Below, piece by piece: positions 8,602-18,999 of a stretch of 64,000 nucleotides of DNA. The translations under genes and the position numbers were made by a program. The stretch covers positions 1-64,000 of the forward strand of contig CAZEQJ010000012.1 in assembly GCA_964514385.1 (NCBI GenBank), written 5' to 3'. The notes beneath the pieces were generated by a model, which was not told the DNA's origin, did no database searches, and saw only the letters and a program-made list of their open reading frames with translations. Source of the stretch: CAZEQJ01 sp964514385 (GTDB taxonomy: Bacteria > Bacteroidota > Bacteroidia > Cytophagales > Cyclobacteriaceae). The stretch's first letter is position 1. Every line of letters begins with the position of its first letter.

Positions 8602-9444
8602 ATGCTCAGGTTGTATACAATTTCCTTTGCAGCCTCCATTATTAACGGGTCATGTATATTTCCGGGAGGATCTGAATTGTATACCTCCACGGAAAGAGAT
8701 GAATATTACCTGATTTGGGAAGAAGATTTTAATGACAACTCATTGGATCTTTCAAAATGGAATATCGTTACGGGTGACGGATGTCCCGAACTATGCGGGT
8801 GGGGGAATAATGAACTGCAATTTTATACAGAAAATGAGGAGAATATCAGGGTTGAAAATGGTCACCTGATTATAGAGGCACATAAGCAGGGTATAGATAA
8901 ATATGATTTCACCAGCGCAAAAATAACCACTCAGGGTAAGGAATCATTTAAGTACGGAAAAATTGAAGTGCGTGCCCGTTTGCCCTATGGTAAAGGCACC
9001 TGGCCTGCCGTATGGTTACTCCCTGAAAAAGGAGATAGCTCAATTACGTGGCCCAACGCCGGTGAAATTGATATTATGGAGCATGTCGGCTACAATCAGG
9101 GTATAATTTACGGCACAGTGCACACCAAATCCTATAACGGCATGCTCGAAACTCAGCTTCATGACAGCATATACATCAAAGAGCCGCATAACCAGTTCCA
9201 CGTTTATGCAATGGAATGGAGCGAGGATGCATTGATCTGGTTTGTCGATGATGTGCCTTACCACCGTCTTGAGCGATCTGATGTAGCCGAAGAAGACTGG
9301 CCTTTCAACGATTTCAGATATCATATCATTATCAATCTTGCCGTTGGAGGTAACTGGGGTGGCCGACGGGGTATAGACCATGATATCTGGCCCCAGAAAT
9401 TAACAATTGATTATGTGAAGTATTACACCGCATATGCGGATTAA
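8602..9444 (+). CDS. GH16 endo-beta-1,3-glucanase lipoprotein, second copy
   Basis: A 280-residue single-domain GH16 enzyme. I chose the ATG at 8602, directly after the preceding stop, because it starts a lipoprotein signal (MLRLYTISFAASIINGSC); an in-frame ATG at 8575 would overlap the upstream gene and precede the signal with extra residues. The catalytic motif is GEIDIMEHVG, with Glu155, Asp157 and Glu160. It shares the WGNNELQFYTEN and IKVRARLPYGKGTWPAVW-type blocks with its neighbour but lacks the N-terminal Ig-like domain and has a CPELCG insertion with two cysteines. The pair probably arose by duplication and then diverged in product range. Confidence 0.92.
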   Translation: MLRLYTISFAASIINGSCIFPGGSELYTSTERDEYYLIWEEDFNDNSLDLSKWNIVTGDGCPELCGWGNNELQFYTENEENIRVENGHLIIEAHKQGIDKYDFTSAKITTQGKESFKYGKIEVRARLPYGKGTWPAVWLLPEKGDSSITWPNAGEIDIMEHVGYNQGIIYGTVHTKSYNGMLETQLHDSIYIKEPHNQFHVYAMEWSEDALIWFVDDVPYHRLERSDVAEEDWPFNDFRYHIIINLAVGGNWGGRRGIDHDIWPQKLTIDYVKYYTAYAD

Positions 9445-9453
9445 ACTTAGACT

Positions 9454-12400
9454 ATGATGAGAATTATAAACCAACCGAAACGTATTTTTACGTTGATTTT
9501 TATGCTTGCCTCTATGGGGTTTGCATTCGCGCAGAATACCGTCACAGGTACGGTAACCGACCAGAATGGGGAAACCCTGATAGGTGTAACCGTACAGGTT
9601 AAAGGAACCTCACGTGGAAATATCACAAATATCGACGGGCAGTATACGATTGCCGCGGAATCATCTGATGTCCTGATATTTTCATTTGTGGGCTTTAAAA
9701 CGGTGGAAGAAACCGTAGGAAACCGTTCACAGATTGATGTCGTGCTCGAGGAGGAACTGAGTCAGCTTGAAGAGGTTGTTGTGGTTGGATATGGTGTGCA
9801 GAAGAAAAAAGTGGTAACCGGTTCCATTGAAAGTGTTAAATCTGACGAAATTACAAAAACACCTGTCATTAACCCAAGCCAGGCGCTTCAGGGACGTGCT
9901 GCCGGGGTTCAGGTTATTAATCAGTCAGGACAGCCGGGAGAAGGTCCACGTGTACAGGTGCGTGGTATCGGTACAGACGGAGATAATGAACCTCTTTACA
10001 TAGTGGATGGTATGGCTGTATTGAGTATTGCCAACCTGAACCCGAGTGATATAGAATCCATGGAAGTACTCAAAGACGCTGCTACCTCTGCAATCTATGG
10101 TGCCAGAGGTGCCAATGGGGTAGTGCTCATCACAACCAAATCGGGTAGAGCCGGAACCACCAGCATTAGCTATAACGGTTACTATGGTATTCAAAATGCT
10201 CCCCGAAAGGTCGACCTGCTTAATGCTGACCAATATCTTGAGCTAATGGCAGATGCCGGATTGAATAACCTCAATGGTGTGCCTTTCGATGCTAATGAGA
10301 TCCCGGAACATAATACAGACTGGCAGGAAGAGCTTTTTTATCCCAATGCACCCATTACCAACCATGAACTTTCACTGTTAGGAGGAAATGAAAAAACAAG
10401 CTATGCTTCCAGTGTATCATATTTCAATCAGCAGGGTATTGTAGGTGGCCCTTTGTCTCAATTTGAAAGGGTAACAGGCCGATTAAAGCAAGATACACGC
10501 GTAAGTAACCTGTTTAAATGGGGAAATTCAGTACAATACACCCATATTGAATCCCGTGGTGTACAAAGTAATCAGTCTTTTAACGGGGAAATAAACAGTG
10601 CACTGAACATGGATCCTCTGACACCGGTATTTGAAGATGACCCTCTTGTTCTGGCCAACGTGCCATATGGAAATAACCCATTTGTAGTAGATGAAAATGG
10701 CCGCGCTTATGCCATATCAGAAAATGTTGGTGGTGAAGTGGTAAATCCACTTGCCAGACTGGCTATTAACAACGGTAATTTCCGACAGGACCAATTCCTC
10801 GCGAATGCCTATGGTGAATTAACACCGATCGAAAATCTGGTGATCCGGAGCACCTTTGGTATGGACCTTCAATACAACGAAGGGGACGGATTTAACGAGC
10901 TCTATTTTCTCAGTAGCACTACCAATAATATCGTAACCACGAGCATAGGTAAGTCAATTAACCGTAACGCCAGATATCAGAACGAAAATACGGTAAACTA
11001 CACCAAAAGCTTCGGCCCTCACCGGTTTAATTTTCTTGTAGGTAATACCGTGATTGTTGGAAATGGAAGGGACCTGAGTGCTGGTGGCCAGGGTATCGAT
11101 GTTTCAAACCCTAGCCTTATATACCTGAGCCAGATCATTGACTCTACAGCAACAGCAGGCGGGGCAGCCTACAGAGAAACATGGGCATCTGTATTTGGTC
11201 GTGTCTTTTATGACTTCAATGAACGGGTCTCCTTTTCTGCAGTTTATCGCCGTGATGGCTCATCCCGATTCGGTGATAACAACAAATACGGTAACTTCTT
11301 TTCATTCGGCGGTAGCTGGGTGATCAATGAAGAAAGCTTCTTCCCGGATATTCCTGCTATCAGTTATCTGAAATTAAGAGGATCATGGGGGCAAAACGGA
11401 AATGACCGTATCGCTGCATTTGCTTATGCCTCATTGGTTGATTTTAACATCGCCTATGACCGAATACCTGGTGCGATACCTGCCTTTGTAGAGAATCAGG
11501 ATATAAAATGGGAAACATCCGTACAAACAAATGCCGGTGTTGATTTCGGCCTATTTGATAACCGGCTCTCCGGTACTGTCGATTATTATATACGTAATAC
11601 TGTTGGCTTACTACAGGTTGACCGTACCGTTGCCAGCCTTGGTGCAGAACTAAACTTTGCCAACGTCGGTACCATGCGCAACAGCGGACTTGAGTTATCA
11701 TTAAACTGGCGCCAGATATACGGAGATTTCACCTTCAATATCGGAGCTAATGCCACGTATAATCAGAATACATTTACCGATATCGCCTCCGACGCGGGCT
11801 TTATTGTCGGGGATAGCTGGGCACTCGCAGGTGAGGTCAGCAGAAGTATTGAAGGGGCATCAGTTACCAACTTCTTTGGCTTCAGAACAGACGGCATATT
11901 CCAGTCGCAGGCAGATATTTTCAGACATGTCGACAGAAACGGTAACCTTATTCAGCCTGATGCACAGCCCGGTGATATAAAATTTATAGATGTGAATGGC
12001 GATGGACGCATTTCAGACGATGACCGTACCATAATCGGTAACCCGCTCCCGGACTGGACACTAGGTTCTACATTTAACGTTTCGTGGAAAAATTTCGATC
12101 TTTATGCTTTATTTATAGGCACCATTGGTAATGATATCTTTAATGGAATGAATCGTCCTGATATCCCTACATCAAATAAGCAGGCCTATATGCTCGACAG
12201 GTGGACAGAAGATAATCCATCGGAAACAGTACCACGCTTTGTTGCTAATGACATCAATGAAAATTTCACCCGGGCTACCGATTTGATTAACATAGAAAAC
12301 GGTTCATTTGTGAGAATGAGGAATATTCAGATCACTTACAATCTGCCATCTGCATTTCTGGAAAGAATACGATGCCAAAACTGGAATTTCTATGTGGCAG

Positions 12401-12546
12401 CAGAAAACCTGATTACCATTACAGGTTATTCTGGCCTTGACCCTGAGGTTGGTTCAGCCAGTGGAAGTGTAACTGACCTGGGTATTGACAGGGGAATTTA
12501 CCCGCAACCAAAAACGTTTAGATTAGGGACATCCATTACTTTCTAA
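9454..12546 (+). CDS. SusC/RagA-family TonB-linked outer-membrane transporter
   Basis: A 1030-residue outer-membrane protein. A signal peptide ends at FAFAQ; residues about 28-110 are the carboxypeptidase-regulatory-like domain (VTGTVTDQNGETLIGVTVQV); the SusC-typical VVVVGYGVQKKKVVTGS starts the plug (about 105-225, with DGDNEPLYIVDGM and GARGANGVVLITTK). The remaining residues form the beta barrel and end in a C-terminal aromatic strand. With the SusD partner encoded 11 bases downstream it imports glucan oligosaccharides using TonB energy. The substrate is inferred from the flanking GH16 and GH3 genes. Confidence 0.96.
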   Translation: MMRIINQPKRIFTLIFMLASMGFAFAQNTVTGTVTDQNGETLIGVTVQVKGTSRGNITNIDGQYTIAAESSDVLIFSFVGFKTVEETVGNRSQIDVVLEEELSQLEEVVVVGYGVQKKKVVTGSIESVKSDEITKTPVINPSQALQGRAAGVQVINQSGQPGEGPRVQVRGIGTDGDNEPLYIVDGMAVLSIANLNPSDIESMEVLKDAATSAIYGARGANGVVLITTKSGRAGTTSISYNGYYGIQNAPRKVDLLNADQYLELMADAGLNNLNGVPFDANEIPEHNTDWQEELFYPNAPITNHELSLLGGNEKTSYASSVSYFNQQGIVGGPLSQFERVTGRLKQDTRVSNLFKWGNSVQYTHIESRGVQSNQSFNGEINSALNMDPLTPVFEDDPLVLANVPYGNNPFVVDENGRAYAISENVGGEVVNPLARLAINNGNFRQDQFLANAYGELTPIENLVIRSTFGMDLQYNEGDGFNELYFLSSTTNNIVTTSIGKSINRNARYQNENTVNYTKSFGPHRFNFLVGNTVIVGNGRDLSAGGQGIDVSNPSLIYLSQIIDSTATAGGAAYRETWASVFGRVFYDFNERVSFSAVYRRDGSSRFGDNNKYGNFFSFGGSWVINEESFFPDIPAISYLKLRGSWGQNGNDRIAAFAYASLVDFNIAYDRIPGAIPAFVENQDIKWETSVQTNAGVDFGLFDNRLSGTVDYYIRNTVGLLQVDRTVASLGAELNFANVGTMRNSGLELSLNWRQIYGDFTFNIGANATYNQNTFTDIASDAGFIVGDSWALAGEVSRSIEGASVTNFFGFRTDGIFQSQADIFRHVDRNGNLIQPDAQPGDIKFIDVNGDGRISDDDRTIIGNPLPDWTLGSTFNVSWKNFDLYALFIGTIGNDIFNGMNRPDIPTSNKQAYMLDRWTEDNPSETVPRFVANDINENFTRATDLINIENGSFVRMRNIQITYNLPSAFLERIRCQNWNFYVAAENLITITGYSGLDPEVGSASGSVTDLGIDRGIYPQPKTFRLGTSITF

Positions 12547-12557
12547 AATATAAAACC

Positions 12558-14117
12558 ATGAAAAAATATTTTATCCTACCATTAGTTATCTGGTTCCTCG
12601 GAGGCTGTACGGAAGATTTCCTTACCGTTACTCCTGAAGGCACCGTGTTTTCGTCTACCTATTTTCAAAATGAACAACAGGTACAGCAGGCATTATTAGC
12701 CACCTACGATGCATTAGGTCATCAAAAAGGAGTAGGGCTGGCCTGGTCACCTTATCTTGTTCTTTCTGAAGTATTATCGGATGATGCCTATGCAGGTGGG
12801 CAGGATGCCGGTGATGGCGCAGAAGAGTTTGAATTTGACCAGTTTAATATTTCAACCGGTAACGAAATTGCACATTCTATATGGAAGCGTAATTACACTG
12901 GTGTTTATCGTGCCAATTTCACCATTGAAAAAGCCAATGCGTTGGAAAACATCAGCGAAGAAAACCGGCAGCGTATTATTGCAGAAGCCAAATTTCTAAG
13001 AGCCTATTTCTATTTCGAGCAGGTTCGTTTCTTCGAAAATATTGTGATGCCACTTGCCCCTGAAAGCCCGTCCGAGGCGGTTGCGAGAACACAGGAAGAT
13101 CCTGCTGTAGTTTACAACCAGATAGCCTCAGACCTGGTAGATGCTATCAACGCGTTGCCTGAGGCTCAGACAGAGCGATTCAGGGCCACCAAATGGGCAG
13201 CACAGGCCATGCTGGCACGTGTATACCTTTTCGAAGATGGGGTTTACGGTAACGGACTTAATGCAAATGGTACCGCCATAGATCAGAACTATATTCTTAC
13301 TCAGCTGGAAGATATCATCAATAACGGAGGTTATTCACTTGTCCCGGACTTTGCTGATGTATTTGCCGGCGATAATGAGTTCAATGAAGAAAGTATATTC
13401 GAAATTGCCTATGATGGCGAACCTGTACAGGGCGACTGGGGTTCGGAGCAATATGTAGAGGGTAATCTGGCAGCACAAATGATGGGGCCAAGAGTAGAAG
13501 GAGCATCAAACGTATTTTATCGAGGATGGTCATTCGCTATACCTACACATAAGCTTTATCAGGACATGCAGGGAGATCCCAGACTACCGGCTACCATTTT
13601 CACAGAAAATGCAATCCTTACATTGTCGCCAACTGCAACACTGAACACAGGTGCTTATCAACACACCGGCTACTACAATGCCAAATATACCACCCGACTG
13701 GCCGACCGGGGCACAATGGGAACTCCTGAACTGCACAATATGCTGAATTACAGGGCTATACGCTATGCAGAAGTATTGCTGATGGCCGCAGAGGTTGGTC
13801 AAAATGTCAACTATATGAATGAAGTAAGAGCACGAGTTGGGCTTGCACCTGTTGGCACCTACTCCGATGATGCATTATTTCAGGAAAGAAGAATGGAACT
13901 GGCAGGAGAAGGACACAGATATTGGGATGTGCTGAGAAGAGGTCAGAATACAGCTAGCCAGGAGCTCACCATAAATGGAATAATAGGTCCAGATTACACA
14001 GGGGAGCCGGGTATTTATGACGTAAGCTACAGACCAGCTACCCGTGGATTCCTTCCCGTACCGCAAACCGAAATTGATCTTTCTAATAATGTACTTATAC
14101 AAAACGAAGGCTACTAA
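12558..14117 (+). CDS. SusD/RagB-family glycan-binding lipoprotein
   Basis: A 519-residue surface lipoprotein (signal MKKYFILPLVIWFLGGC, Cys17). Family features are FLTVTPEGTVFSSTYF near the N-terminus, the TPR-like helical regions (AEAKFLRAYFYFEQVRFF, KWAAQAMLARVYLF), NYRAIRYAEVLLMAAE, and the C-terminal RRMELAGEGHRYWDVLRRG and FLPVPQTEIDLSNN. SusD forms the lid on SusC and binds glycan at the surface. The gene after it overlaps its last codons by about 29 bases. Confidence 0.95.
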   Translation: MKKYFILPLVIWFLGGCTEDFLTVTPEGTVFSSTYFQNEQQVQQALLATYDALGHQKGVGLAWSPYLVLSEVLSDDAYAGGQDAGDGAEEFEFDQFNISTGNEIAHSIWKRNYTGVYRANFTIEKANALENISEENRQRIIAEAKFLRAYFYFEQVRFFENIVMPLAPESPSEAVARTQEDPAVVYNQIASDLVDAINALPEAQTERFRATKWAAQAMLARVYLFEDGVYGNGLNANGTAIDQNYILTQLEDIINNGGYSLVPDFADVFAGDNEFNEESIFEIAYDGEPVQGDWGSEQYVEGNLAAQMMGPRVEGASNVFYRGWSFAIPTHKLYQDMQGDPRLPATIFTENAILTLSPTATLNTGAYQHTGYYNAKYTTRLADRGTMGTPELHNMLNYRAIRYAEVLLMAAEVGQNVNYMNEVRARVGLAPVGTYSDDALFQERRMELAGEGHRYWDVLRRGQNTASQELTINGIIGPDYTGEPGIYDVSYRPATRGFLPVPQTEIDLSNNVLIQNEGY

Positions 14118-16368
14118 TTTCTTAATACAACTCATCATCCTGACATGCCTGATCTATGGCGTGTCAGGATGTAATTCAAATGTGTCTACCGAAAGAAGGG
14201 ATATGTCAGTGGCGGCGAAAGTTGACAGCCTTCTCGGTGTCATGACCCTCCGGGAAAAGATAGGGCAGATGAATCAATACTCTGCCGGAACCTATCTTAC
14301 CGGCCCTCAGGGACCTGCCACAGATCGCTACGAACGATATATCAACGGCGAGGTTGGCTCTGTTTTGAATCTGGTAGGGGTAGAAGAAACACGAAAACTT
14401 CAGGAGCTGGTGGTAGAAAAGTCGAGGCTCGGTATACCACTGATATTCGCCTATGATGTAATACATGGCTATAAATCTATTTTCCCCATACCGCTGGCAG
14501 AAAGTTGCTCGTGGGATCTTGAACTGATAGAGCAATCCGCCCGGATAGCAGCTATCGAATCGGCTGCCTCAGGCCTGCAGTGGACATTTGCACCTATGGT
14601 AGACGTAAGCCGTGACGCCCGTTGGGGCAGAGTAATGGGTGGGGCAGGAGAAGATCCTTATCTGGGGTCGCTTATCGCTCAGGCCCGGATACGGGGATTT
14701 CAGGGGGATGACCTGTCAGATTCTCTTACTATTATGGCCTGTGCAAAACATTTTGCAGCCTATGGTTTTGCTGAAAGCGGAAAAGACTACAATGCAGTTA
14801 ATCTGGGCAGAAACATGCTCCATAATGTGGTAATGCCACCCTTTAAAGCGTCTGTAGAAGCCGGGGCTGCCACATTTATGAACAGCTTTAATGATATTGA
14901 CGGAGTGCCTTCGACGATGAGCTCTTATCTGATGCGTGACATCCTGTACCAGAAATGGGGATTTGATGGCGCAGTTGTGTCCGACTGGAACTCGATAGGT
15001 GAAATGCTTGACCATGGCGTCGCTGCAGATCTAAAACAAACAGCTATGCTGGCCGCAAATGCCGGATGTCACATCGATATGGAAGGCGATGCATATATAC
15101 AATACCTGGCCGAACTCGTAAAGGATGGAAAGGTAAAGCAGGATTATATTGATGATGCCGTTCGCAGGATACTCACTCTTAAATATGAACTTGGATTGTT
15201 TGACGATCCTTACCGCTACATGGATCCGTTACGAGAGGCCTCACTTGTCGGTTCGGAGGAGCATATGGATGCGACGTATGAAATGGCGATCAACTCCATT
15301 GTTCTGTTAAAAAATGAAAATAATCTTTTGCCGCTGGAAAATTTTTCATCCATCGCAGTCATCGGACCTTTGGCAGCAGATAAGGATGCACCTATTGGCA
15401 ACTGGCGTGCCCAGGGGGAGCAGAACTCCGCTATTTCACTATTGGAGGGGCTTCAGTGTAAGCTAAAGGGAGTAACGATAAGGTATGAAAAGGGCTGTGA
15501 CCTTTCGATAGGACCGAATAACTTTTTTGATGAACTGGTCATTGAAGAAAATGACCGGAGTGGTTTTGCAGATGCTATTGCCTTAGCAAAATCGTCGGAG
15601 CTGGTAATTTTGGCCCTTGGTGAGCCCGCCATGATGTCGGGTGAAGCCCGCAGCAGAGCAGATATCGGGCTACCCGGACTTCAAAAAGAGTTGCTTAGAG
15701 AAATATATAAGGTAAATAAAAGTATCGTGCTGGTGTTAATGAATGGCCGGCCTCTTGAAGTTGCATGGGAAGCGGAGCATGTTCCTGCTATTGTCGAAGC
15801 ATGGCACCTTGGATCACGGGCCGGAACTGCAATTGCCTCAGTGCTCACCGGTGAAGTCAACCCCTCCGGAAAACTCACGATGTCATTTCCACGGGCAACA
15901 GGGCAGTTGCCTTTGTACTATAACCATTTGAATACCGGCCGGCCTTACGATGGCGATAATTTTTATTCCCATCATATGGATGTTGAAAACACTGCACTTT
16001 ACCCGTTTGGGTTTGGGCTGAGCTACACCTCCTTTGAATACAGCAAGCAGGAAATCATGGTGGGAAATACTGAGGTTACGGTCAGTGTAGACATAACCAA
16101 TACCGGAATCAGGCCCGGAAAGGAAATTGTACAGTTATACATACGAGATTATGTGGCATCTGTAGCCCGTCCGGTAAAGGAATTGAAAGACTTCAAGAAG
16201 GTGCAGGTTCCATCCGGAGAAACAAAAACTGTGAAGTTCACTTTGAATAAGGAGGACTTGTCATTTTATAATTCGGATGGCGATCTGGTCTTTGAGCCGG
16301 GGGAGTTTGGTATTGCTGCAGGGCCAAACTCAAGGGACATTACATTTTCATCCGTTCAGTTTGAATAA
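14089..16368 (+). CDS. GH3 beta-glucosidase, periplasmic lipoprotein
   Basis: A 759-residue GH3 exo-beta-glucosidase of BglX type. The ATG at 14089 gives a lipoprotein signal ending YGVSGC (Cys28); it overlaps the SusD gene by 29 bases. The order is the (beta/alpha)8 domain with KIGQMNQYSAGTYLTG and FAYDVIHGYKSIFPIP, the nucleophile in GAVVSDWNSIGE (Asp299), the alpha/beta sandwich (NSIVLLKNENNLLPL), and a C-terminal fibronectin-III-like domain (GRPGKEIVQLYIRDY-like region). It releases glucose from short beta-1,3- or beta-1,6-glucans in the periplasm. It closes the operon, and a terminator follows. Confidence 0.94.
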   Translation: MYLYKTKATNFLIQLIILTCLIYGVSGCNSNVSTERRDMSVAAKVDSLLGVMTLREKIGQMNQYSAGTYLTGPQGPATDRYERYINGEVGSVLNLVGVEETRKLQELVVEKSRLGIPLIFAYDVIHGYKSIFPIPLAESCSWDLELIEQSARIAAIESAASGLQWTFAPMVDVSRDARWGRVMGGAGEDPYLGSLIAQARIRGFQGDDLSDSLTIMACAKHFAAYGFAESGKDYNAVNLGRNMLHNVVMPPFKASVEAGAATFMNSFNDIDGVPSTMSSYLMRDILYQKWGFDGAVVSDWNSIGEMLDHGVAADLKQTAMLAANAGCHIDMEGDAYIQYLAELVKDGKVKQDYIDDAVRRILTLKYELGLFDDPYRYMDPLREASLVGSEEHMDATYEMAINSIVLLKNENNLLPLENFSSIAVIGPLAADKDAPIGNWRAQGEQNSAISLLEGLQCKLKGVTIRYEKGCDLSIGPNNFFDELVIEENDRSGFADAIALAKSSELVILALGEPAMMSGEARSRADIGLPGLQKELLREIYKVNKSIVLVLMNGRPLEVAWEAEHVPAIVEAWHLGSRAGTAIASVLTGEVNPSGKLTMSFPRATGQLPLYYNHLNTGRPYDGDNFYSHHMDVENTALYPFGFGLSYTSFEYSKQEIMVGNTEVTVSVDITNTGIRPGKEIVQLYIRDYVASVARPVKELKDFKKVQVPSGETKTVKFTLNKEDLSFYNSDGDLVFEPGEFGIAAGPNSRDITFSSVQFE

Positions 16369-16392
16369 CAATACTTTGGTAGTGTTTAGTAG

Positions 16393-16420
16393 GCCTGCGC
16401 AATCATGTGCAGGCTTTTTT
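16393..16420 (+). terminator. Terminator at the end of the SusCD operon
   Basis: An 8-bp stem (GCCTGCGC at 16393-16400 with GTGCAGGC at 16407-16414, one G-U pair), a 6-base loop and six T. It separates the glucan operon from the next small gene. Confidence 0.85.
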
Positions 16421-16463
16421 ATGGAATTTCATTAAATTGAAAGCGTATGTATAAAAAAATCGC

Positions 16464-16886
16464 ATGAAATCTTTTATCCCGGTTTTGTTCCTTTTTCTCA
16501 GTTGCAAGCCTGCTACAAATCCGGATCTGTCGTTTTTTATTGGTACGTGGTACGATGGTAACAATTCTTATGAGGTTTGGGAAAAGTCAGGGAATGGACT
16601 GGAGGGTTACGGTTACACTTTATCCGATAGTATTAAGAAAATTTCGGAGTACCTCAGAATGTACAAATACAAAGGGGATTTAATGTATGAAGCCACTGTT
16701 CCGGATCAGAATAACGGAAAACCTGTTAGTTTTAAACTCACCTCGTCTGATTTTTCGACATTTATTTTTGAAAATCCTAACCATGATTTCCCCACTACAA
16801 TAAAATATAGTAGGTATGCTGATACACTATGGGTAGAAGTATCGGGCAGTCAACGGTCATTATCCTTAAAAATGGTTAAACAATGA
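16464..16886 (+). CDS. DUF6265-like small lipoprotein
   Basis: A 140-residue protein with a short hydrophobic leader ending in FLFLSC (Cys14). The pattern FFIGTWYDGNNSYEVWEK at the start and FENPNHDFPTTIKY near residues 103-116 matches a small beta-barrel, lipocalin-like family (DUF6265) of unknown function. Its last codons overlap the next gene by four bases (ATGA), so the two are co-translated. No enzymatic motif is visible. Confidence 0.65.
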   Translation: MKSFIPVLFLFLSCKPATNPDLSFFIGTWYDGNNSYEVWEKSGNGLEGYGYTLSDSIKKISEYLRMYKYKGDLMYEATVPDQNNGKPVSFKLTSSDFSTFIFENPNHDFPTTIKYSRYADTLWVEVSGSQRSLSLKMVKQ

Positions 16887-17542
16887 AAGTCATCATAACA
16901 GGTGCATCAGGTATGGTAGGGAGAGGAGTGCTGCTTGAATGCCTTGATCATCCTGCTGTCACGCATGTGCTCACGGTCAATCGCAGGCCACTCAATATCC
17001 CTCATCCAAAGCTTAAAGAGCTCATACTGAATGATTTCAACACCCCGCACCTGATCAAAAGCGAGCTGCGTGGATACGATGCCGTATTTTATTGTCTGGG
17101 TGTTTCTGCCGGTGGTATGAATCCGGAGCGGTATAAAGAAATAACGTATGATTACACCCTCCGTTTTGCCAAAGAAGCACTCGAACAAAATCCTGACATC
17201 CGGTTTATTTATGTTTCGGGAATAGGAACCAATGAACAAGGGCGAATGGCATGGGCAAAGGTAAAAGGCAAAACCGAATCGGATCTACTTTCATTGGGCT
17301 TTTCAAAAGCCTATATGTATCGTCCGGGTATGATACGGCCTTTGCGAGGTATCAGGTCACGTACGAAACATTATCAGATGATGTATTCGCTAATTTCACC
17401 TTTTTGGCCTTTGATTGAACGCCTGATGGGTGATAACCTCACAGATACCCGTCGATTGGGAAAGTCCATGATACAACTCATCATGCAGGGTAGTGAATCC
17501 AAATACTTTTACAATAAGGATATCAACAAGCTGGCAGAATAA
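16883..17542 (+). CDS. NAD(P)H-binding Rossmann-fold epimerase/reductase-like protein
   Basis: A 219-residue atypical short-chain dehydrogenase-like protein. The dinucleotide site GASGMVGRG is at residues 7-15, and the RRP after strand two suggests NADPH. FIYVSGIGTNEQGRM and AYMYRPGMIRP match the NAD(P)H-binding/HTATIP2-like group, where the catalytic YxxxK is often lost; here the region reads AWAKVKGKTE. The substrate is unknown. It is coupled to the DUF6265-like gene. Confidence 0.75.
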   Translation: MKVIITGASGMVGRGVLLECLDHPAVTHVLTVNRRPLNIPHPKLKELILNDFNTPHLIKSELRGYDAVFYCLGVSAGGMNPERYKEITYDYTLRFAKEALEQNPDIRFIYVSGIGTNEQGRMAWAKVKGKTESDLLSLGFSKAYMYRPGMIRPLRGIRSRTKHYQMMYSLISPFWPLIERLMGDNLTDTRRLGKSMIQLIMQGSESKYFYNKDINKLAE

Positions 17543-17718
17543 ATGGAAATGCCTCCTTAATCTATTTTTTCTCAAAATAAAATCGTTTTACACAGGTTGT
17601 ACCCTGATTTAAATCATTGCCATTTTTTTTAGGTATAGTTGAAGATATTTTATTATTGTCGGCATATAATTTTATATTTTTAATTTTTTATCCTTTTCCT
17701 TATTATTTTTTATTTATT

Positions 17719-18987
17719 GTGAAATATTCAATAGTATTCATTTTAGTCCTTTTGTTTTCTTTTGTGTCATCCGGTCAACAGGCAACGTACCCGGTTTCAA
17801 ACTATAAACCACTAAAAGTCAATATAAGTGATGATGTGTACATTCGCTTTATTATATGGCATCAGCAGTGGCTGCAAACGAACAACCTGCAGGCTACTGA
17901 GGATAAATTACAACTCACATCATTTGCCCGTCGCAGCCGCTTTCTGGCTTACGCACAGATTTCACCACGATTTCTGATTCTCACCCACTTTGGACTGAAT
18001 AACCTTACTGCAGACGGTCTTTCTGCATTAGGAAATAACGGAGACGGGTCGCAACTTTTCCTTCATGGCGCCTGGACTGAGTTTAAGGTAACAAATAATG
18101 ATGCAGTATATATCGGTACGGGCCTTCATTACTGGCGTGGTCTGACTAGGCTCGCCAGCGCCTCAACCCTAAATTTTATGACGATGGACCAGGCAAGACC
18201 TTTTGCCCACTGGCAATCACTGGGTGTATCAGATCAGTTTGCGCGCCACATGGGGGTCTATGCAAAGGGACAGATTGGCAAGTTTGATTACCGAATTTCA
18301 GCCAATAATCCGCTTAACCCGGCAAGCTCACTTGGTGGAGGAGCGAATTTCGGAAACGCATTTCCCGGTGCCACAGCTTCTGACCTTACTTACACAGGTT
18401 CCAATAATGCAGATGCCAGTAACGATCCCGTTGGCAATACTGTATTGGAGGGGTATTTCAGGTACAATTTCTTTGATCTTGAGTCAATCAAGCTGCCCTA
18501 TCAGGTTGGAACATATTTTGGCAATAAAAGAGTACTGGGAATCGGCGCCGGATTTTTCAGCCAGCCGAATGGCATGTATAACAATACTCTAAATATACAT
18601 GAAAACGTGCTGCATTATGCTGTTGATGCATATTATGATGCACCTTTAGGCGAAGGCGCTATTAATGCCTATGCATCCTTTATCAATTTTGATTATGGTG
18701 ATAATTATGTTTCACGGTGGGCAGGCACAGGCACAAACATATATACACAGGCTGGCTTACTTATTCCGGGACTTAATATAATGCCCTATGTAGCCTATCA
18801 AAATGGCAGTTATGAAGCGCTGGAGCGCAATATCAGCTCTTTTGATGTCGGGGTAAATTATTATGTAAACGGACATAATGCCAAAATCACACTGGAATAT
18901 CATAGCCTTTCCGGTGAGTATCGTGATGCTCCGCTAACGAACGGGGACTTATCACGCATAAGATTACAAACTCATATCTTTTTATAA
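17719..18987 (+). CDS. Porin-like outer-membrane protein of the acetate cluster
   Basis: A predicted outer-membrane beta barrel of about 422 residues. I prefer the GTG at 17719 (VKYSIVFILVLLFSFVSSGQQ is a good signal peptide). The frame stays open up to an ATG at 17617, but that extension is an AT-rich, purely hydrophobic run and is probably untranslated leader. The mature protein has alternating strands, KVNISDDVYIRFIIWHQQW at the start, and a C-terminal strand ending RIRLQTHIFL. The gene sits directly before the DUF4212/symporter/acs genes, so it may let acetate or another small acid across the outer membrane. Substrate is inferred. Confidence 0.68.
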   Translation: MKYSIVFILVLLFSFVSSGQQATYPVSNYKPLKVNISDDVYIRFIIWHQQWLQTNNLQATEDKLQLTSFARRSRFLAYAQISPRFLILTHFGLNNLTADGLSALGNNGDGSQLFLHGAWTEFKVTNNDAVYIGTGLHYWRGLTRLASASTLNFMTMDQARPFAHWQSLGVSDQFARHMGVYAKGQIGKFDYRISANNPLNPASSLGGGANFGNAFPGATASDLTYTGSNNADASNDPVGNTVLEGYFRYNFFDLESIKLPYQVGTYFGNKRVLGIGAGFFSQPNGMYNNTLNIHENVLHYAVDAYYDAPLGEGAINAYASFINFDYGDNYVSRWAGTGTNIYTQAGLLIPGLNIMPYVAYQNGSYEALERNISSFDVGVNYYVNGHNAKITLEYHSLSGEYRDAPLTNGDLSRIRLQTHIFL

Positions 18988-18999
18988 ACTATAACTACT

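Noticed and set aside
7491..9444. The two GH16 genes as a split single gene
   Set aside because: Each has its own lipoprotein signal and a complete ExDxxE site.
17617..17718. N-terminal extension of the porin-like protein from the ATG at 17617
   Set aside because: The 34 codons encode an AT-driven hydrophobic run before a complete signal peptide, so a GTG start at 17719 is preferred.
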